From NCBI RefSeq assembly GCF_008843165.1, contig NZ_CP044427.1, forward strand, positions 1,054,001 through 1,118,000: a stretch of DNA of 64,000 bases, given 5' to 3'. Shown here piece by piece: positions 46,367 to 55,434 of this stretch. Both the position numbers and the translations under genes were made by a program. The notes beneath the pieces are model-generated. The model ran no database searches, was not told where the DNA came from, and worked only from the letters and a program-made list of their open reading frames with translations. Source of the stretch: Ornithinimicrobium pratense (GTDB taxonomy: Bacteria; Actinomycetota; Actinomycetes; Actinomycetales; Dermatophilaceae). Positions within the stretch are counted from its first letter, which is position 1. Every line of letters begins with the position of its first letter.

Positions 46367-47112
46367 TGGGAGAGGCGGGTATGCGGCATACCGAGATCAA
46401 GGAACGGCTCACCGTGGTGCGTGCGCGGATCGAGCGAGCGTGCGAGCAGGCCGGCCGCGACCCGGATGAGATCACCCTGATCGCGGTGACCAAGTTCTTC
46501 CCGGCCAGCGACATCGCCCACCTGCTCGAGCTGGGCGTGCGCGACATCGGTGAGAACAAGGACCAGGAGGCCGGCGCGAAGGTCGAGGAGCTGGAGGAGG
46601 CGGTGCGCGAGCGGCTGACCGTCCACTTCGTCGGCCAGCTGCAGAGCAACAAGGCGGGCAGGGTGGCCCGGTATGCGGACATGGTCCAGTCCCTGGACCG
46701 GTCCAAGATCGTCGCCGCGCTGGATCGCGGCCGGGCCACGGCGCGGGAGGAAGGACACGCCGCCGCGCCGCTGGAGGTGCTCGTCCAGGTGGACCTGGGC
46801 GAGGGGGAGCAGGCCGGCCGTGGCGGTGTCCTGCCCGAGCAGGTGCCGGCCCTGGCCGAGGCGGTGGCAGGCGCGGAGCACCTGCGGCTACGCGGCCTGA
46901 TGGCGGTCGCCCCGTTCGGCCTGGACGAGACCGGGACCCGCGCGGCCTTCGACCGGCTCGCCCACCTAGGGGAAGATGTGCGGCATACCTACCCCCAAGC
47001 AGACCTGCTGTCGGCAGGGATGAGCGCGGACCTGGAGCTGGCGATCGCCAGCGGGGCGACACACCTGCGTGTCGGAAGCGCAATCCTGGGATCGCGGCAG
47101 CCCGGCCGGTAG
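46366..47112 (+). CDS. YggS family PLP-homeostasis protein
   Basis: A 248-residue PLP-binding barrel protein of the YggS/PLPBP family, which controls pyridoxal phosphate and amino-acid pools rather than catalysing a known reaction. The PLP lysine is in [55 protein letters not shown] and [27 protein letters not shown] follow in order. The start overlaps the pgeF stop by one base. It is the usual neighbour of sepF in Gram-positive division clusters. Confidence 0.93.
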   Translation: MGEAGMRHTEIKERLTVVRARIERACEQAGRDPDEITLIAVTKFFPASDIAHLLELGVRDIGENKDQEAGAKVEELEEAVRERLTVHFVGQLQSNKAGRVARYADMVQSLDRSKIVAALDRGRATAREEGHAAAPLEVLVQVDLGEGEQAGRGGVLPEQVPALAEAVAGAEHLRLRGLMAVAPFGLDETGTRAAFDRLAHLGEDVRHTYPQADLLSAGMSADLELAIASGATHLRVGSAILGSRQPGR

Positions 47113-47180
47113 CGTCGGAGGCGTTCGAAGATCGACCACGTCGGGTGGACGCCCGTCACGCACCCAAGGAGCTCGCTGAC

Positions 47181-47690
47181 ATGGCCGGGGCACTGCGCAA
47201 GACCATGGAGTACCTCGGACTCGCCGAGTCCGAGGAGCGCTACGACGACTACGACGTCTACCAGGACGAGGACGACCGCCACCGCCGCGGGGCTTCGCCG
47301 GTGCGTGCGGTGCGCGACAGCGACGACGAGGACACTGCAGACGTGGCCACGCTTCCGACCCGCACCCCGGTGTCCGAGGTCGTCCGTGAACCGGAGGTCG
47401 GCGACATGAACCGCATCACCACCATCCACCCGCGCACCTACAACGAGGCCAAGAACATCGGCGAGGCCTACCGCGGCGGAATCCCGGTGATCATGAACCT
47501 CAGCGACATGGACGACGCGGATGCCAAGCGCCTGGTCGACTTCGCTGCCGGCCTGGCCTTCGGCCTGCACGGGTCGATCGAGCGGGTGACCAGCAAGGTC
47601 TTCCTGCTCAGCCCTTCCCACGTCCGTGTCGACAGCGGCAACGCCGCGCAGGCCCAGCGCTCGCCGCAGGGCCCGTTCAACCAGAGTTGA
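47181..47690 (+). CDS. sepF: Cell division protein SepF
   Basis: A 169-residue SepF, the FtsZ membrane anchor in actinobacteria, which lack FtsA. It has an N-terminal amphipathic helix ([16 protein letters not shown]), an acidic disordered linker with [11 protein letters not shown], and the SepF core ([47 protein letters not shown], and [10 protein letters not shown]). ATG 47181 is preferred because it begins at the membrane-binding helix and follows AAGGAG. Confidence 0.95.
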   Translation: MAGALRKTMEYLGLAESEERYDDYDVYQDEDDRHRRGASPVRAVRDSDDEDTADVATLPTRTPVSEVVREPEVGDMNRITTIHPRTYNEAKNIGEAYRGGIPVIMNLSDMDDADAKRLVDFAAGLAFGLHGSIERVTSKVFLLSPSHVRVDSGNAAQAQRSPQGPFNQS

Positions 47691-47729
47691 ACGGCATAGG
47701 GCGGCCAGGAAGCACCCAGCCGCCTCACG

Positions 47730-47735
47730 TACTCT
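47730..47735 (+). promoter_or_regulatory. Probable -10 element of a leaderless yggT transcript
   Basis: TACTCT lies six bases before the yggT ATG, with no ribosome-binding site. Confidence 0.45.
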
Positions 47736-47741
47736 GACGAC

Positions 47742-48026
47742 ATGGTCGGCGACTTCATCGCGCTCATTCTCAACCTGTACTTCTTCGTCCTCATCGGACG
47801 CCTGATCTTCGACTGGGTACAGGTCTTCTCGCGCGACTGGCGGCCCAAGGGCCCGGTGCTAGTCCTGGCCAACGGCGTCTACACGCTGACCGACCCGCCC
47901 CTGCGCGCCCTGCGGCGGGTCATCCCCCCGCTGCGGCTGGGTGGGATCGCGCTGGATCTGGCCTTCCTGGTGCTCATCCTCGGGGTCGGGATCGCCCGCG
48001 GGGTGGCGGCCTCCCTGCCGTTCTGA
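47742..48026 (+). CDS. YggT family membrane protein
   Basis: A 94-residue protein with two hydrophobic segments (about residues 4-25 and 67-90) around a PLRALRRVIPPLRLGGIALD loop typical of YggT. The family lies beside sepF and divIVA across Gram-positive bacteria and plastids and is linked to division or envelope processes without a proven role. The stop falls inside the first of two direct repeats of TTCTGAGGCTCCGCC. Confidence 0.9.
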   Translation: MVGDFIALILNLYFFVLIGRLIFDWVQVFSRDWRPKGPVLVLANGVYTLTDPPLRALRRVIPPLRLGGIALDLAFLVLILGVGIARGVAASLPF

Positions 48027-48059
48027 GGCTCCGCCTCGCTGCCCTTCTGAGGCTCCGCC
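48021..48059 (+). repeat. Direct repeat at the yggT 3' end
   Basis: TTCTGAGGCTCCGCC occurs at 48021-48035 and again at 48045-48059, a 24-base period. The first copy contains the yggT stop codon. The rest of 48060-48256 shows a GCCTGCAGGC palindrome (48136-48145) and TACAGT (48160-48165), a weak candidate -10 for divIVA. Confidence 0.6.
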
Positions 48060-48256
48060 CACCGCGCGGCACGGGCGCTCTGCGTAGGGGTCGGCGTCGG
48101 TTCCTGGCCGCGACCTGACCAGCCCTGACGAGGCCGCCTGCAGGCAGGTGGGGGTGCGTTACAGTGACCATGCACGTGCAGACCGCACCCATCGGCCCTG
48201 CCCGCGGTCCGTCGATCCGGGCGTCTCACCGATGGTCTCCCTGATCGAGGTGAAGA

Positions 48257-49372
48257 ATGACGCTGTCCCCCGAGGACGTGATCAAGAAGAGCTTCAGCGC
48301 CACCCACCTGCGGCGTGGCTACGACGAGACGCAGGTCGACGACTTCCTCGACGAGGTCGTGGTGGAGCTGCGCCGACTGCTCGCCGAGAACCAGAGCCTG
48401 CGCTCTGACCTCGAGGACTGCCGGGCCAGCCGGGGCCTGGGCGGGGACACCGGGGAGCGGGCCGAGGAGCCGCACACGCTGGTGGCCGCGCCGCTCGCCG
48501 AGGACGACGTCGCTGCGGAGCCCGCCGCCGACGGTGACCAGCGCGTGACCGAGCTCACCGCCGAGGTGGAGGCCCTGCGCACCCAGTTGGCGTCCTGCCA
48601 GGACGCGCGGGCCAAGCTTGAGACCCAGCTGCGGGCGCGCGCCGAGGGCGGGACCGCCGACGGCGCCGACGTGAGCGGCGACGGTGACTCGGCCGAGCTG
48701 GAGGACCTGCTGGCCCGGATCGCCGGCACCGAGGAGGAGCTGCGGCTCACCCAGGAGCAGCTGGCGCAGGCGAAGGAACGGGCCGCACAGGCCGAAGCCC
48801 GGGCCCAGACCGTGCTCCAGCAGGGGACGGACGAGCAGGGGACGGGGGACCAGGGCCAGCAGGCCCAGGCCGCCGCGTCCAGCGGCCAGGACCCCACCTC
48901 CATCATCTCCCTGGCCCAGCGCCTGCACGACCAGCACGTGGCCGAGGGCGAGAGCACCAGGGCCCAGCTGGTGGATGAGGCCGAGGCCTACCGAGACCGC
49001 GTCACCTCCGAGGCCGACCAGCAGAGCCAGGAGTTGCTCCGCACCGGTCAAGAGACGCATGACCTCCTGGTCACCGAGGGCCAGGAGCGGCACGACGACC
49101 TGGTGCGCACCGGCCAGGAGACGCACGACCGTCTGGTCACCGAGGGCCAGGAGCGGCACGACGACCTGGTACGCACCGGCCAGGAGACGCACGATCGTCT
49201 GGTCACCGAGGGCGAGCAGCGCCGCAGCTCGATCCTTGAGGACCTCACCAGCCAGCAGAACTCGCTCTCGCGCCGGATCGAGGAGCTGCGCACCCAGGAG
49301 AACGACCTGCGAGACCGGCTGCGCACCTTCCTGACCGACCAGCTGGCCAAGGTGGAGGCCGACCGGGGCTGA
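48257..49372 (+). CDS. divIVA: DivIVA / Wag31-type polar growth protein with hendecad repeats
   Basis: A 371-residue coiled-coil protein. Residues 1-60 form the DivIVA membrane-curvature domain (LSPEDVIKKSFSATHLRRGYDETQVDDFLDEV). A charged linker and long coiled coils follow. Residues about 262-327 are three copies of a 22-residue unit, each made of two 11-residue halves (RTGQETHDRLV and TEGQERHDDLV), matching 66-base DNA repeats at 49040-49237. DivIVA recruits the polar elongation machinery in actinobacteria. It closes the division-related part of the cluster. Confidence 0.93.
   Translation: MTLSPEDVIKKSFSATHLRRGYDETQVDDFLDEVVVELRRLLAENQSLRSDLEDCRASRGLGGDTGERAEEPHTLVAAPLAEDDVAAEPAADGDQRVTELTAEVEALRTQLASCQDARAKLETQLRARAEGGTADGADVSGDGDSAELEDLLARIAGTEEELRLTQEQLAQAKERAAQAEARAQTVLQQGTDEQGTGDQGQQAQAAASSGQDPTSIISLAQRLHDQHVAEGESTRAQLVDEAEAYRDRVTSEADQQSQELLRTGQETHDLLVTEGQERHDDLVRTGQETHDRLVTEGQERHDDLVRTGQETHDRLVTEGEQRRSSILEDLTSQQNSLSRRIEELRTQENDLRDRLRTFLTDQLAKVEADRG
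49040..49237 (+). repeat. Three 66-bp tandem repeats inside divIVA
   Basis: Units begin at 49040, 49106 and 49172, each with CGCACCGG at its start. The first two are near-identical at the protein level; the third diverges after its midpoint. Each encodes two hendecads of coiled coil. Confidence 0.85.
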
Positions 49373-49594
49373 CCCCGCGCGGCGACCAGCGCCACGAGGG
49401 GCGCCAGCCCGGCCCCGGCGGGAGGGAACACGGCATACCCGTGCATCACCGGCCCGCCGCCGAGCCTGCGACGGACCATGTCGCGGGGGTAGGGTCCGTC
49501 GGCGTTGTGTGCCGACCTGAGCTGCTCTATCCTGCCGCCACCATGGTCTGCGACGTCGCGTCGTGCGACCCAGCCATCGACTGAAGGGCACCTC

Positions 49595-50056
49595 GTGGCC
49601 AGCAGCACCGACAAGACCGGCGTCGACCCCCGCCTCAGCGCCGCCGTGCAGGACGCCAAGCCGGAGCAGTTGCCGGTCCGCGAGGGGGAAGACCCCTGGA
49701 CGCAGGAAGATCTGGACGAGGTTCGCAACACGCTCCTGGAGGAGGCCGACCGGTTGCACACCGAGGTGGAGGAGGCCGAGCAGGACCTCGCCGAGTTGAT
49801 GCGCGACTACGGCGACGGCGCGGGGGACGACCAGGCGGACGCCGGCTCCGCCACCCTCGAGCGGGAGCAGGAGCTTTCGCTGGCCAACAACTCGCGCGAG
49901 CTGTTGCAACAGGTCATGCACGCGCTGGGACGCATCGGGAACGGGACCTACGGCAACTGCGAGTCCTGCGGTGAGCCGATCGGCAAGATGCGGCTGCAGG
50001 CCTTCTCCCGTGCGACCCTATGCCTGACATGCAAGCAGAAGCAGGAACGCCGCTAA
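49595..50056 (+). CDS. DksA/TraR-type C4 zinc-finger protein
   Basis: A 153-residue protein with a coiled-coil region rich in Glu (EDLDEVRNTLLEEADRLHTEVEEAEQDL) and a C-terminal four-cysteine zinc finger ([26 protein letters not shown]). The family binds the RNA polymerase secondary channel in proteobacteria; actinobacterial relatives may do likewise. GTG 49595 follows GAAGGG at good spacing; the frame upstream (from 49505) looks non-coding. Its last 37 bases overlap lspA. The preceding 49373-49594 gap contains only an iterated-octamer copy (49432-49439). Confidence 0.87.
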   Translation: MASSTDKTGVDPRLSAAVQDAKPEQLPVREGEDPWTQEDLDEVRNTLLEEADRLHTEVEEAEQDLAELMRDYGDGAGDDQADAGSATLEREQELSLANNSRELLQQVMHALGRIGNGTYGNCESCGEPIGKMRLQAFSRATLCLTCKQKQERR

Positions 50057-50706
50057 GCCACGCCCACCCCCGCCGGACCATCCTCATCTTCCTGGTGGCC
50101 GCCGGCTGGGTCATCCTCGACCAGGCCACCAAGTGGTGGGCCGAGAGCGCCCTGACTCGGGGCGAGTCGGTGCCCCTGGTGGGTGAGCTGCTGCAGCTGC
50201 ACCTGACCTACAACTCCGGTGCCGCGTTCTCGCTCGGCACCGGGATGACGGGCGTGCTCACCGCGCTCGCCACGGTGGTGGTGCTGGTGATTATCTGGCA
50301 GGCCCTGCGCACGCGCAGCCTTCCGTGGGCGCTGACCCTGGGTCTGCTCTTGGGCGGGGCGCTGGGCAACCTCGTCGACCGTTACCTGCGCGCGCCCGGA
50401 CCGGGCCGCGGGCACGTCGTCGACTTCCTCGCGCTGCCCAACTTCCCGGTGTTCAACTTCGCGGACATGGGGATCACCTTCGCGGCTGTGGCGATCGTCA
50501 TCCTGGCGATGCGGGGCCACCTGCCCGACGGGACCCGGGATGTCTTGGTGGAGAAGGGCGCCGGCCACCGAGCGGCCGGGGGCGCCGATGGTCGCCCCGG
50601 TGCCGCGGGGGGCAGCAAGGATGACCCCTCTGCCGCCGGGGACAGTGCTTCGGACGCAGCCGATGAGCGAGGCGCGGACCGACCCGCAGGGGAGCGCGGC
50701 CGATGA
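50020..50706 (+). CDS. lspA: Lipoprotein signal peptidase LspA
   Basis: A 228-residue type II signal peptidase that removes signal peptides from diacylglyceryl-modified prolipoproteins. It has four membrane helices. The catalytic aspartates are in GNLVDRYLR and NFADMGIT, and [11 protein letters not shown] is conserved. The last 55 residues are a cytoplasmic Gly/Ala/Asp-rich tail not needed for activity. The start is either ATG 50020 or ATG 50029, both inside the zinc-finger gene. The stop overlaps rluD by four bases. Confidence 0.94.
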   Translation: MPDMQAEAGTPLSHAHPRRTILIFLVAAGWVILDQATKWWAESALTRGESVPLVGELLQLHLTYNSGAAFSLGTGMTGVLTALATVVVLVIIWQALRTRSLPWALTLGLLLGGALGNLVDRYLRAPGPGRGHVVDFLALPNFPVFNFADMGITFAAVAIVILAMRGHLPDGTRDVLVEKGAGHRAAGGADGRPGAAGGSKDDPSAAGDSASDAADERGADRPAGERGR

Positions 50707-51632
50707 GCGAGTCCCGCTGGTTCACCGTGCCCGACGGCCTGGAGGGGGAGCGGGTCGACAGTGCCCTGGCCCGGCTTCTGGGCCTGTCCCGGTCCAAGGC
50801 GGCCGAGCTGGCCGCCGCCGGGAACGTGCGCGCCGACGGCAAGGTGGTCGGCAAGTCGGACCGGGTCAGCGCCGGGTCGATGCTGGACGTCGAGCTGCCG
50901 CCCGCCTCCCCGCCGCCGGGCCTGGAGGTCGTCGCCGAGCCGGTTGAGGGGATGCGGATCGTCCACGACGACACCGAGATCGTGGTCGTGGACAAGCCCG
51001 CGTTCGTCGCCGCGCACCCCAGCGTGGGCTGGAGCGGGCCGAGCGTCGTCGGGGGCCTGGCCGCGGCCGGCTACCGGATCTCCACCTCCGGCGCGCCCGA
51101 GCGGCAGGGGATCGTCCAGCGCCTCGACGTCGGCACCAGCGGGCTGATGGTCGTGGCCAAGTCCGAACGGGCCTACACCGTGCTCAAGCAGGCCTTCCGC
51201 GACCGGGTGGTCGACAAGACCTACCACACCCTGGTCCAAGGCCTTCCGGACCCGCACGAGGGCACCATCGAGGCCCCCATCGGCCGGCACCCCGGCCACG
51301 ACTACCGGTTCGCGGTGATGAGCACCGGGCGCCCCTCGGTCACCCACTACCAGCTGCTGGAGGCGCACCGGTCCGCTAGCCTGCTCGAGGTCCACCTGGA
51401 GACCGGTCGCACCCACCAGATCCGGGTCCACTTCTCCGCCCTACGTCACCCCTGCGCAGGCGACCTCACCTACGGCGCCGACCCCGTGCTGGCCAAGCGT
51501 CTTGGCCTGGTGCGGCAGTGGCTGCACGCCACCGGCCTGGGTTTCGAGCACCCCGGCAGTGGGGAGTACGTGCAGTTCGAGTCGCCCTACCCGCAGGACC
51601 TGCAGACCGCCCTCGACCGCATCCGCAGCTGA
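50703..51632 (+). CDS. rluD: RluA/RluD family 23S rRNA pseudouridine synthase
   Basis: A 309-residue pseudouridine synthase with an N-terminal S4 RNA-binding domain ([33 protein letters not shown]) and an RluA catalytic domain. The catalytic aspartate is in [15 protein letters not shown] (HRLD in most members, QRLD here), followed by [26 protein letters not shown] and LHATGLGF. RluD modifies helix 69 of 23S rRNA; the exact target here is assigned by family only. The ATG overlaps the lspA stop. Confidence 0.9.
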   Translation: MSESRWFTVPDGLEGERVDSALARLLGLSRSKAAELAAAGNVRADGKVVGKSDRVSAGSMLDVELPPASPPPGLEVVAEPVEGMRIVHDDTEIVVVDKPAFVAAHPSVGWSGPSVVGGLAAAGYRISTSGAPERQGIVQRLDVGTSGLMVVAKSERAYTVLKQAFRDRVVDKTYHTLVQGLPDPHEGTIEAPIGRHPGHDYRFAVMSTGRPSVTHYQLLEAHRSASLLEVHLETGRTHQIRVHFSALRHPCAGDLTYGADPVLAKRLGLVRQWLHATGLGFEHPGSGEYVQFESPYPQDLQTALDRIRS

Positions 51633-51670
51633 CCCCGATGGCGGCTGCCATCCTTGTCGGTGGACCGATC

Positions 51671-51676
51671 TAGGAT
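51671..51676 (+). promoter_or_regulatory. Probable -10 element of a leaderless dnaE transcript
   Basis: TAGGAT lies eight bases before the dnaE ATG at 51685 with no ribosome-binding site. Confidence 0.4.
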
Positions 51677-51684
51677 CGGTCTCG

Positions 51685-54600
51685 ATGTCACCCTCAGCCA
51701 GCCCCGACCAGAACTTCGTGCACCTGCACAACCACACCGAGTACTCCATGCTCGATGGTGCGGCGCGCATCTCCGAGATGTTCGAGGTGGCCGCCGAGCA
51801 GGGGATGCCGGCCATTGCCACGACCGACCACGGGTTCGTCTTCGGCGCTTATGAGTTCTGGAAGACGGCGCAGCGTTACGACGTCAAGCCGATCATCGGG
51901 CTGGAGGCCTACGTCACCCCCGGCACGCACCGGACCGACAAGACGCGGGTGAAGTACGGCGACGGGGGCCGCGACGACGTCTCCGGCTCCGGCGCCTACA
52001 CGCACATGACGTTGCTGGCCCGCAACAACAACGGCATGCACAACCTTTTTCGGCTGGCCTCACTGGCCTCGCTGGAGGGCTACTACTTCAAGCCGCGGAT
52101 GGACCGCGAGCTGCTCGAGACCTACGGCCAGGGCCTCATCGCGACCACCGGCTGCCCCTCGGGCGAGATCCAGACCCGGCTGCGGATGGGCCAGTGGGAC
52201 CAGGCGGTGCAGTACGCCTCGGACATGAAGGACATCTTCGGGGAGCAGAACTACTACCTCGAGCTGATGGACCACGGCATCGAGATCGAGCGCGTGGTGC
52301 GCCAGGACCTGCTGCGCCTGGCCAAGGAGCTGTCGCTCCCGCTGCTGGCCACCAACGACCTGCACTACACCCGCCGCGAGGACGCCGCCGCACACGGGGC
52401 ACTGCTGTGCGTCTCGACCGGTTCCCAGCTCAGCGACCCCAACCGGTTCAAGTTCGACGGGGACGGTTACTACATCAAGAGCGCCGCGGAGATGCGCGAG
52501 GTATGGCGTGAACTGCCCGAGGCCTGCGACAACACCCTGCTCGTGGCCGAGCGGTGCGAGGTGTCCTTCACCGAGGGGGAGGGCCGCTACATGCCCAAGT
52601 TCCCGGTGCCCGAGGGTGAGGACGAGACCAGCTGGTTCATCAAGGAAGTCGAGGCCGGGCTGCACAAGCGCTTTCCCGAGGGGGTGCCGGACTACGCGCG
52701 CAAGCAGGCCGAGTACGAGACCGGAGTCATCGTCGGCAAGGGCTACCCCGGCTACTTCCTGGTCGTCGCCGACTTCATCAACTGGGCCAAGAGCCAGCGC
52801 ATCCGGGTCGGCCCCGGCCGGGGCTCGGGAGCTGGCTCGATGTGCGCCTACGCCCTAGGCATCACCGACCTGGACCCGATCCCGCACGGGCTGATCTTCG
52901 AGCGCTTCCTTAACCCCGAGCGCATGTCGATGCCCGACTTCGACGTCGACTTCGATGACCGCCGCCGCGCCGAGGTGATCCGCTACGTCACCGAGAAGTA
53001 CGGCGATGACCGGGTCGCGATGATCGTCACCTACGGCACGATCAAGGCCAAGCAGGCACTCAAGGACGCCTCCCGGGTGATGGGCTTCCCGTTCGCGATG
53101 GGAGAGCGGCTGACCAAGGCAATGCCCCCGGACGTCATGGGCAAGGGGATCTCGCTGTCCGGGATCGAGGACCCCAAGGACAAGAGGTATGCCGAGGCCG
53201 CCGAGTTCCGCGAGCTGCTCGCCGACGACGCACACGCCCGGGAGGTCTACGAGGCCGCGCGTGGCCTGGAGGGCCTGAAGCGCCAATGGGGCGTGCACGC
53301 CGCAGGCGTCATCATGTCCAGCGAGCCGCTGCTCGACCTGATCCCGATCATGCGTCGGGAGCAGGACGGCCAGATCATCACCCAGTTCGACTACCCCACC
53401 TGCGAGGCTCTGGGGCTGGTCAAGATGGACTTCCTGGGGCTGCGCAACCTCACTGTCCTCGACGACGCCATCATCAACATCAAGGACAACCGAGGCGAGG
53501 ACATCGACCTGGACTCCCTGTCCAAGGACATGACCGACCGCAAGACCTACGAGCTGCTCAGCCGCGGCGACACCCTCGGCGTCTTCCAGCTGGACGGCAA
53601 CGGCATGCGCCAGCTGCTGCGTCTGATGCAGCCGGACAACTTCGAGGACATCTCCGCCGCACTCGCGCTCTACCGTCCGGGCCCCATGGGCGTCAACGCC
53701 CACACCAACTTCGCGCTGCGCAAGAACGGCAAGCAGGAGAACACCCCCCTGGATCCCCAGCTCAAGGGCAAGCTGCAGCCGGAGATGGAGGCGGCGCTCG
53801 AGCCGATCCTGGGCACCACTTACGGGTTGTGCATCTACCAGGAACAGGTCATGGAGATCGCCCAGAAGCTGGCTGGCTACACGCTGGGCAACGCCGACCT
53901 GCTGCGCCGGGCGATGGGCAAGAAGAAGAAGGAGGTCCTGGACGCCGAGTACGTCCCGTTCTCTGACGGGATGAAGGCCAAGGGATTCACCGAGGCCTCG
54001 GTCGCGGCACTGTGGAACGTGTTGGTGCCGTTCTCCGACTACGCCTTCAACAAGGCGCACACGGCGGCCTACGGGCTGATCTCCTACTGGACTGGTTATC
54101 TGAAGGCCAACTACCCGGCCGAGTACATGGCCGCGCTGCTGACGAGCGTCGGCGACGACAAGGACAAGACCGCGCTCTACCTGGCCGAGTGCCGCAGGCT
54201 GCGCATCCCGGTCCTGCCCCCGGACGTGAACCAGTCGGTCGCCAACTTCGCCGCCGTCGGTGACGACATCCGCTTCGGCCTGCAGGCGATCCGCAACGTG
54301 GGCGCAAACGTCGTGGACGCCATCGTGCGCACCCGCGAGGAGAAGGGGGCGTTCACCTCTTTCGAGGACTTCCTGCGCAAGTGTCCGGCAGTGGTGTGCA
54401 ACAAGCGCACGGTGGACTCGCTGGTCAAGGCCGGTGCCTTCGATAGCCTGGGTCACACCCGTCAGGGGCTGGCCAGCATCCACGAGCGCTATGTCGACGC
54501 GCTGGTCGATGAGAAGAAGCAGGAGGCGATCGGCCAGGACAGCCTGTTTTCCGGGTTTGGCTTCGGCGACGGGGAAGAAGCCGCTGCCGGTATGCAGATC

Positions 54601-55266
54601 GTCACCCTGCCGCCTGTGCCCGCCATCGAGTGGGAGAAGTCAGCGCGGCTGGCCTTCGAGCGCGAGATGCTGGGCCTCTACGTCTCAGACCACCCGCTCA
54701 ACGGCATCGAGCACATCCTGTCCCAGCACGCCAGCGCCTCGATCCTGGAGATGGTCGCGGACGAGGGCGTCAAGGACGGCGACTTCGTCACCGTGGCGGG
54801 CCTGCTGACCAACCTGCAACTCAAACGCACCAAGAACGGCGACCCTTACGCCCGGGTGACTGTCGAGGACCTCGCGGGCTCCCTCGACGTCGTCTTCTGG
54901 CCCAAGACCTATATGACGATCTCCACGATGCTCGCCGAGGACACTGTCGTAGTGGTCAAGGGCCGGTTGAAGAAGGACGACGGAGCCGAGCTGATCGGCA
55001 ACGAGCTGACCCTGCCCGACATCCGGCAAGGGCCCCGCGGGCCGGTCGTGCTCAACCTGCCGCTTGGCCGCGCCACCGATGGGCTGGCGCACAAGCTCAA
55101 GGGCGTTCTGGCCAACCACCCCGGTGCCACTGACGTGCACGTCAAGCTCAGCCAGCCCGGCCGGACCGTGCTGCTGCGCCTCGACCCGAGCCTGCGGGTC
55201 ACCGCCAGCCCCGAGTTGTTCGGCGACCTCAAGGCGCTGCTGGGACCCACCTGCATCAGCGTCTGA
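51685..55266 (+). CDS. dnaE: DNA polymerase III alpha subunit DnaE1
   Basis: A 1193-residue replicative polymerase. It has an N-terminal PHP domain (FVHLHNHTEYSMLDGAARI, TTDHG), which in actinobacteria can supply 3'-5' proofreading. The palm has GRGSGAGS and the catalytic aspartates in PDFDVDFDDRRR (near residue 417). LGVFQLDGNGMRQLL, SDYAFNKAHTAAYGLISY, the helix-hairpin-helix region (IRNVGANVVDAIVRTREEKGAFTSFEDFL) and a C-terminal OB fold follow. The ATG at 51685 has a TAGGAT box eight bases upstream. A tandem repeat array begins shortly after its stop. Confidence 0.97.
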   Translation: MSPSASPDQNFVHLHNHTEYSMLDGAARISEMFEVAAEQGMPAIATTDHGFVFGAYEFWKTAQRYDVKPIIGLEAYVTPGTHRTDKTRVKYGDGGRDDVSGSGAYTHMTLLARNNNGMHNLFRLASLASLEGYYFKPRMDRELLETYGQGLIATTGCPSGEIQTRLRMGQWDQAVQYASDMKDIFGEQNYYLELMDHGIEIERVVRQDLLRLAKELSLPLLATNDLHYTRREDAAAHGALLCVSTGSQLSDPNRFKFDGDGYYIKSAAEMREVWRELPEACDNTLLVAERCEVSFTEGEGRYMPKFPVPEGEDETSWFIKEVEAGLHKRFPEGVPDYARKQAEYETGVIVGKGYPGYFLVVADFINWAKSQRIRVGPGRGSGAGSMCAYALGITDLDPIPHGLIFERFLNPERMSMPDFDVDFDDRRRAEVIRYVTEKYGDDRVAMIVTYGTIKAKQALKDASRVMGFPFAMGERLTKAMPPDVMGKGISLSGIEDPKDKRYAEAAEFRELLADDAHAREVYEAARGLEGLKRQWGVHAAGVIMSSEPLLDLIPIMRREQDGQIITQFDYPTCEALGLVKMDFLGLRNLTVLDDAIINIKDNRGEDIDLDSLSKDMTDRKTYELLSRGDTLGVFQLDGNGMRQLLRLMQPDNFEDISAALALYRPGPMGVNAHTNFALRKNGKQENTPLDPQLKGKLQPEMEAALEPILGTTYGLCIYQEQVMEIAQKLAGYTLGNADLLRRAMGKKKKEVLDAEYVPFSDGMKAKGFTEASVAALWNVLVPFSDYAFNKAHTAAYGLISYWTGYLKANYPAEYMAALLTSVGDDKDKTALYLAECRRLRIPVLPPDVNQSVANFAAVGDDIRFGLQAIRNVGANVVDAIVRTREEKGAFTSFEDFLRKCPAVVCNKRTVDSLVKAGAFDSLGHTRQGLASIHERYVDALVDEKKQEAIGQDSLFSGFGFGDGEEAAAGMQIVTLPPVPAIEWEKSARLAFEREMLGLYVSDHPLNGIEHILSQHASASILEMVADEGVKDGDFVTVAGLLTNLQLKRTKNGDPYARVTVEDLAGSLDVVFWPKTYMTISTMLAEDTVVVVKGRLKKDDGAELIGNELTLPDIRQGPRGPVVLNLPLGRATDGLAHKLKGVLANHPGATDVHVKLSQPGRTVLLRLDPSLRVTASPELFGDLKALLGPTCISV

Positions 55267-55279
55267 GCAGTCCGGCCGC

Positions 55280-55434
55280 AAACCGTGTCGCCGGTCAGGG
55301 ACAAACCGTGTCGCCGGTCAGGGACAAACCGTGTTGCCGGTGAGGGACAGACCGTGTTGCCGGTGAGGACAAACCGTGTTGCCGGTGAGGACAAACCGTG
55401 TCGCCGGTGAGGGACAAACCGTGTCGCCGGTCAG
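55280..55434. repeat. Seven-copy 22-23 bp tandem repeat between convergent genes
   Basis: Seven units, spaced 22 or 23 bases (core AAACCGTGT at 55280, 55303, 55326, a variant at 55349, then 55371, 55393 and 55416). Each unit holds ACCG-TGT(C/T)GC-CGGT, an inverted repeat with a six-base loop, so the array can form a row of small hairpins. It fills the gap between the dnaE stop and the asparagine-synthase-like gene; the last unit includes that gene's stop codon. Confidence 0.9.

Noticed and set aside
49505..49594. Upstream extension of the DksA/TraR-like gene
   Set aside because: The added residues look unlike coding sequence, and a good GAAGGG-GTG start exists at 49595.
52855..54483. Minus-strand frame opposite dnaE
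   Set aside because: Shadow frame without motifs; dnaE is unambiguous.
55280..55434. Possible CRISPR array at the seven-copy repeat
   Set aside because: Units abut directly with no unique spacers, periods are only 22-23 bases, and no cas genes are present. It is a plain tandem repeat.
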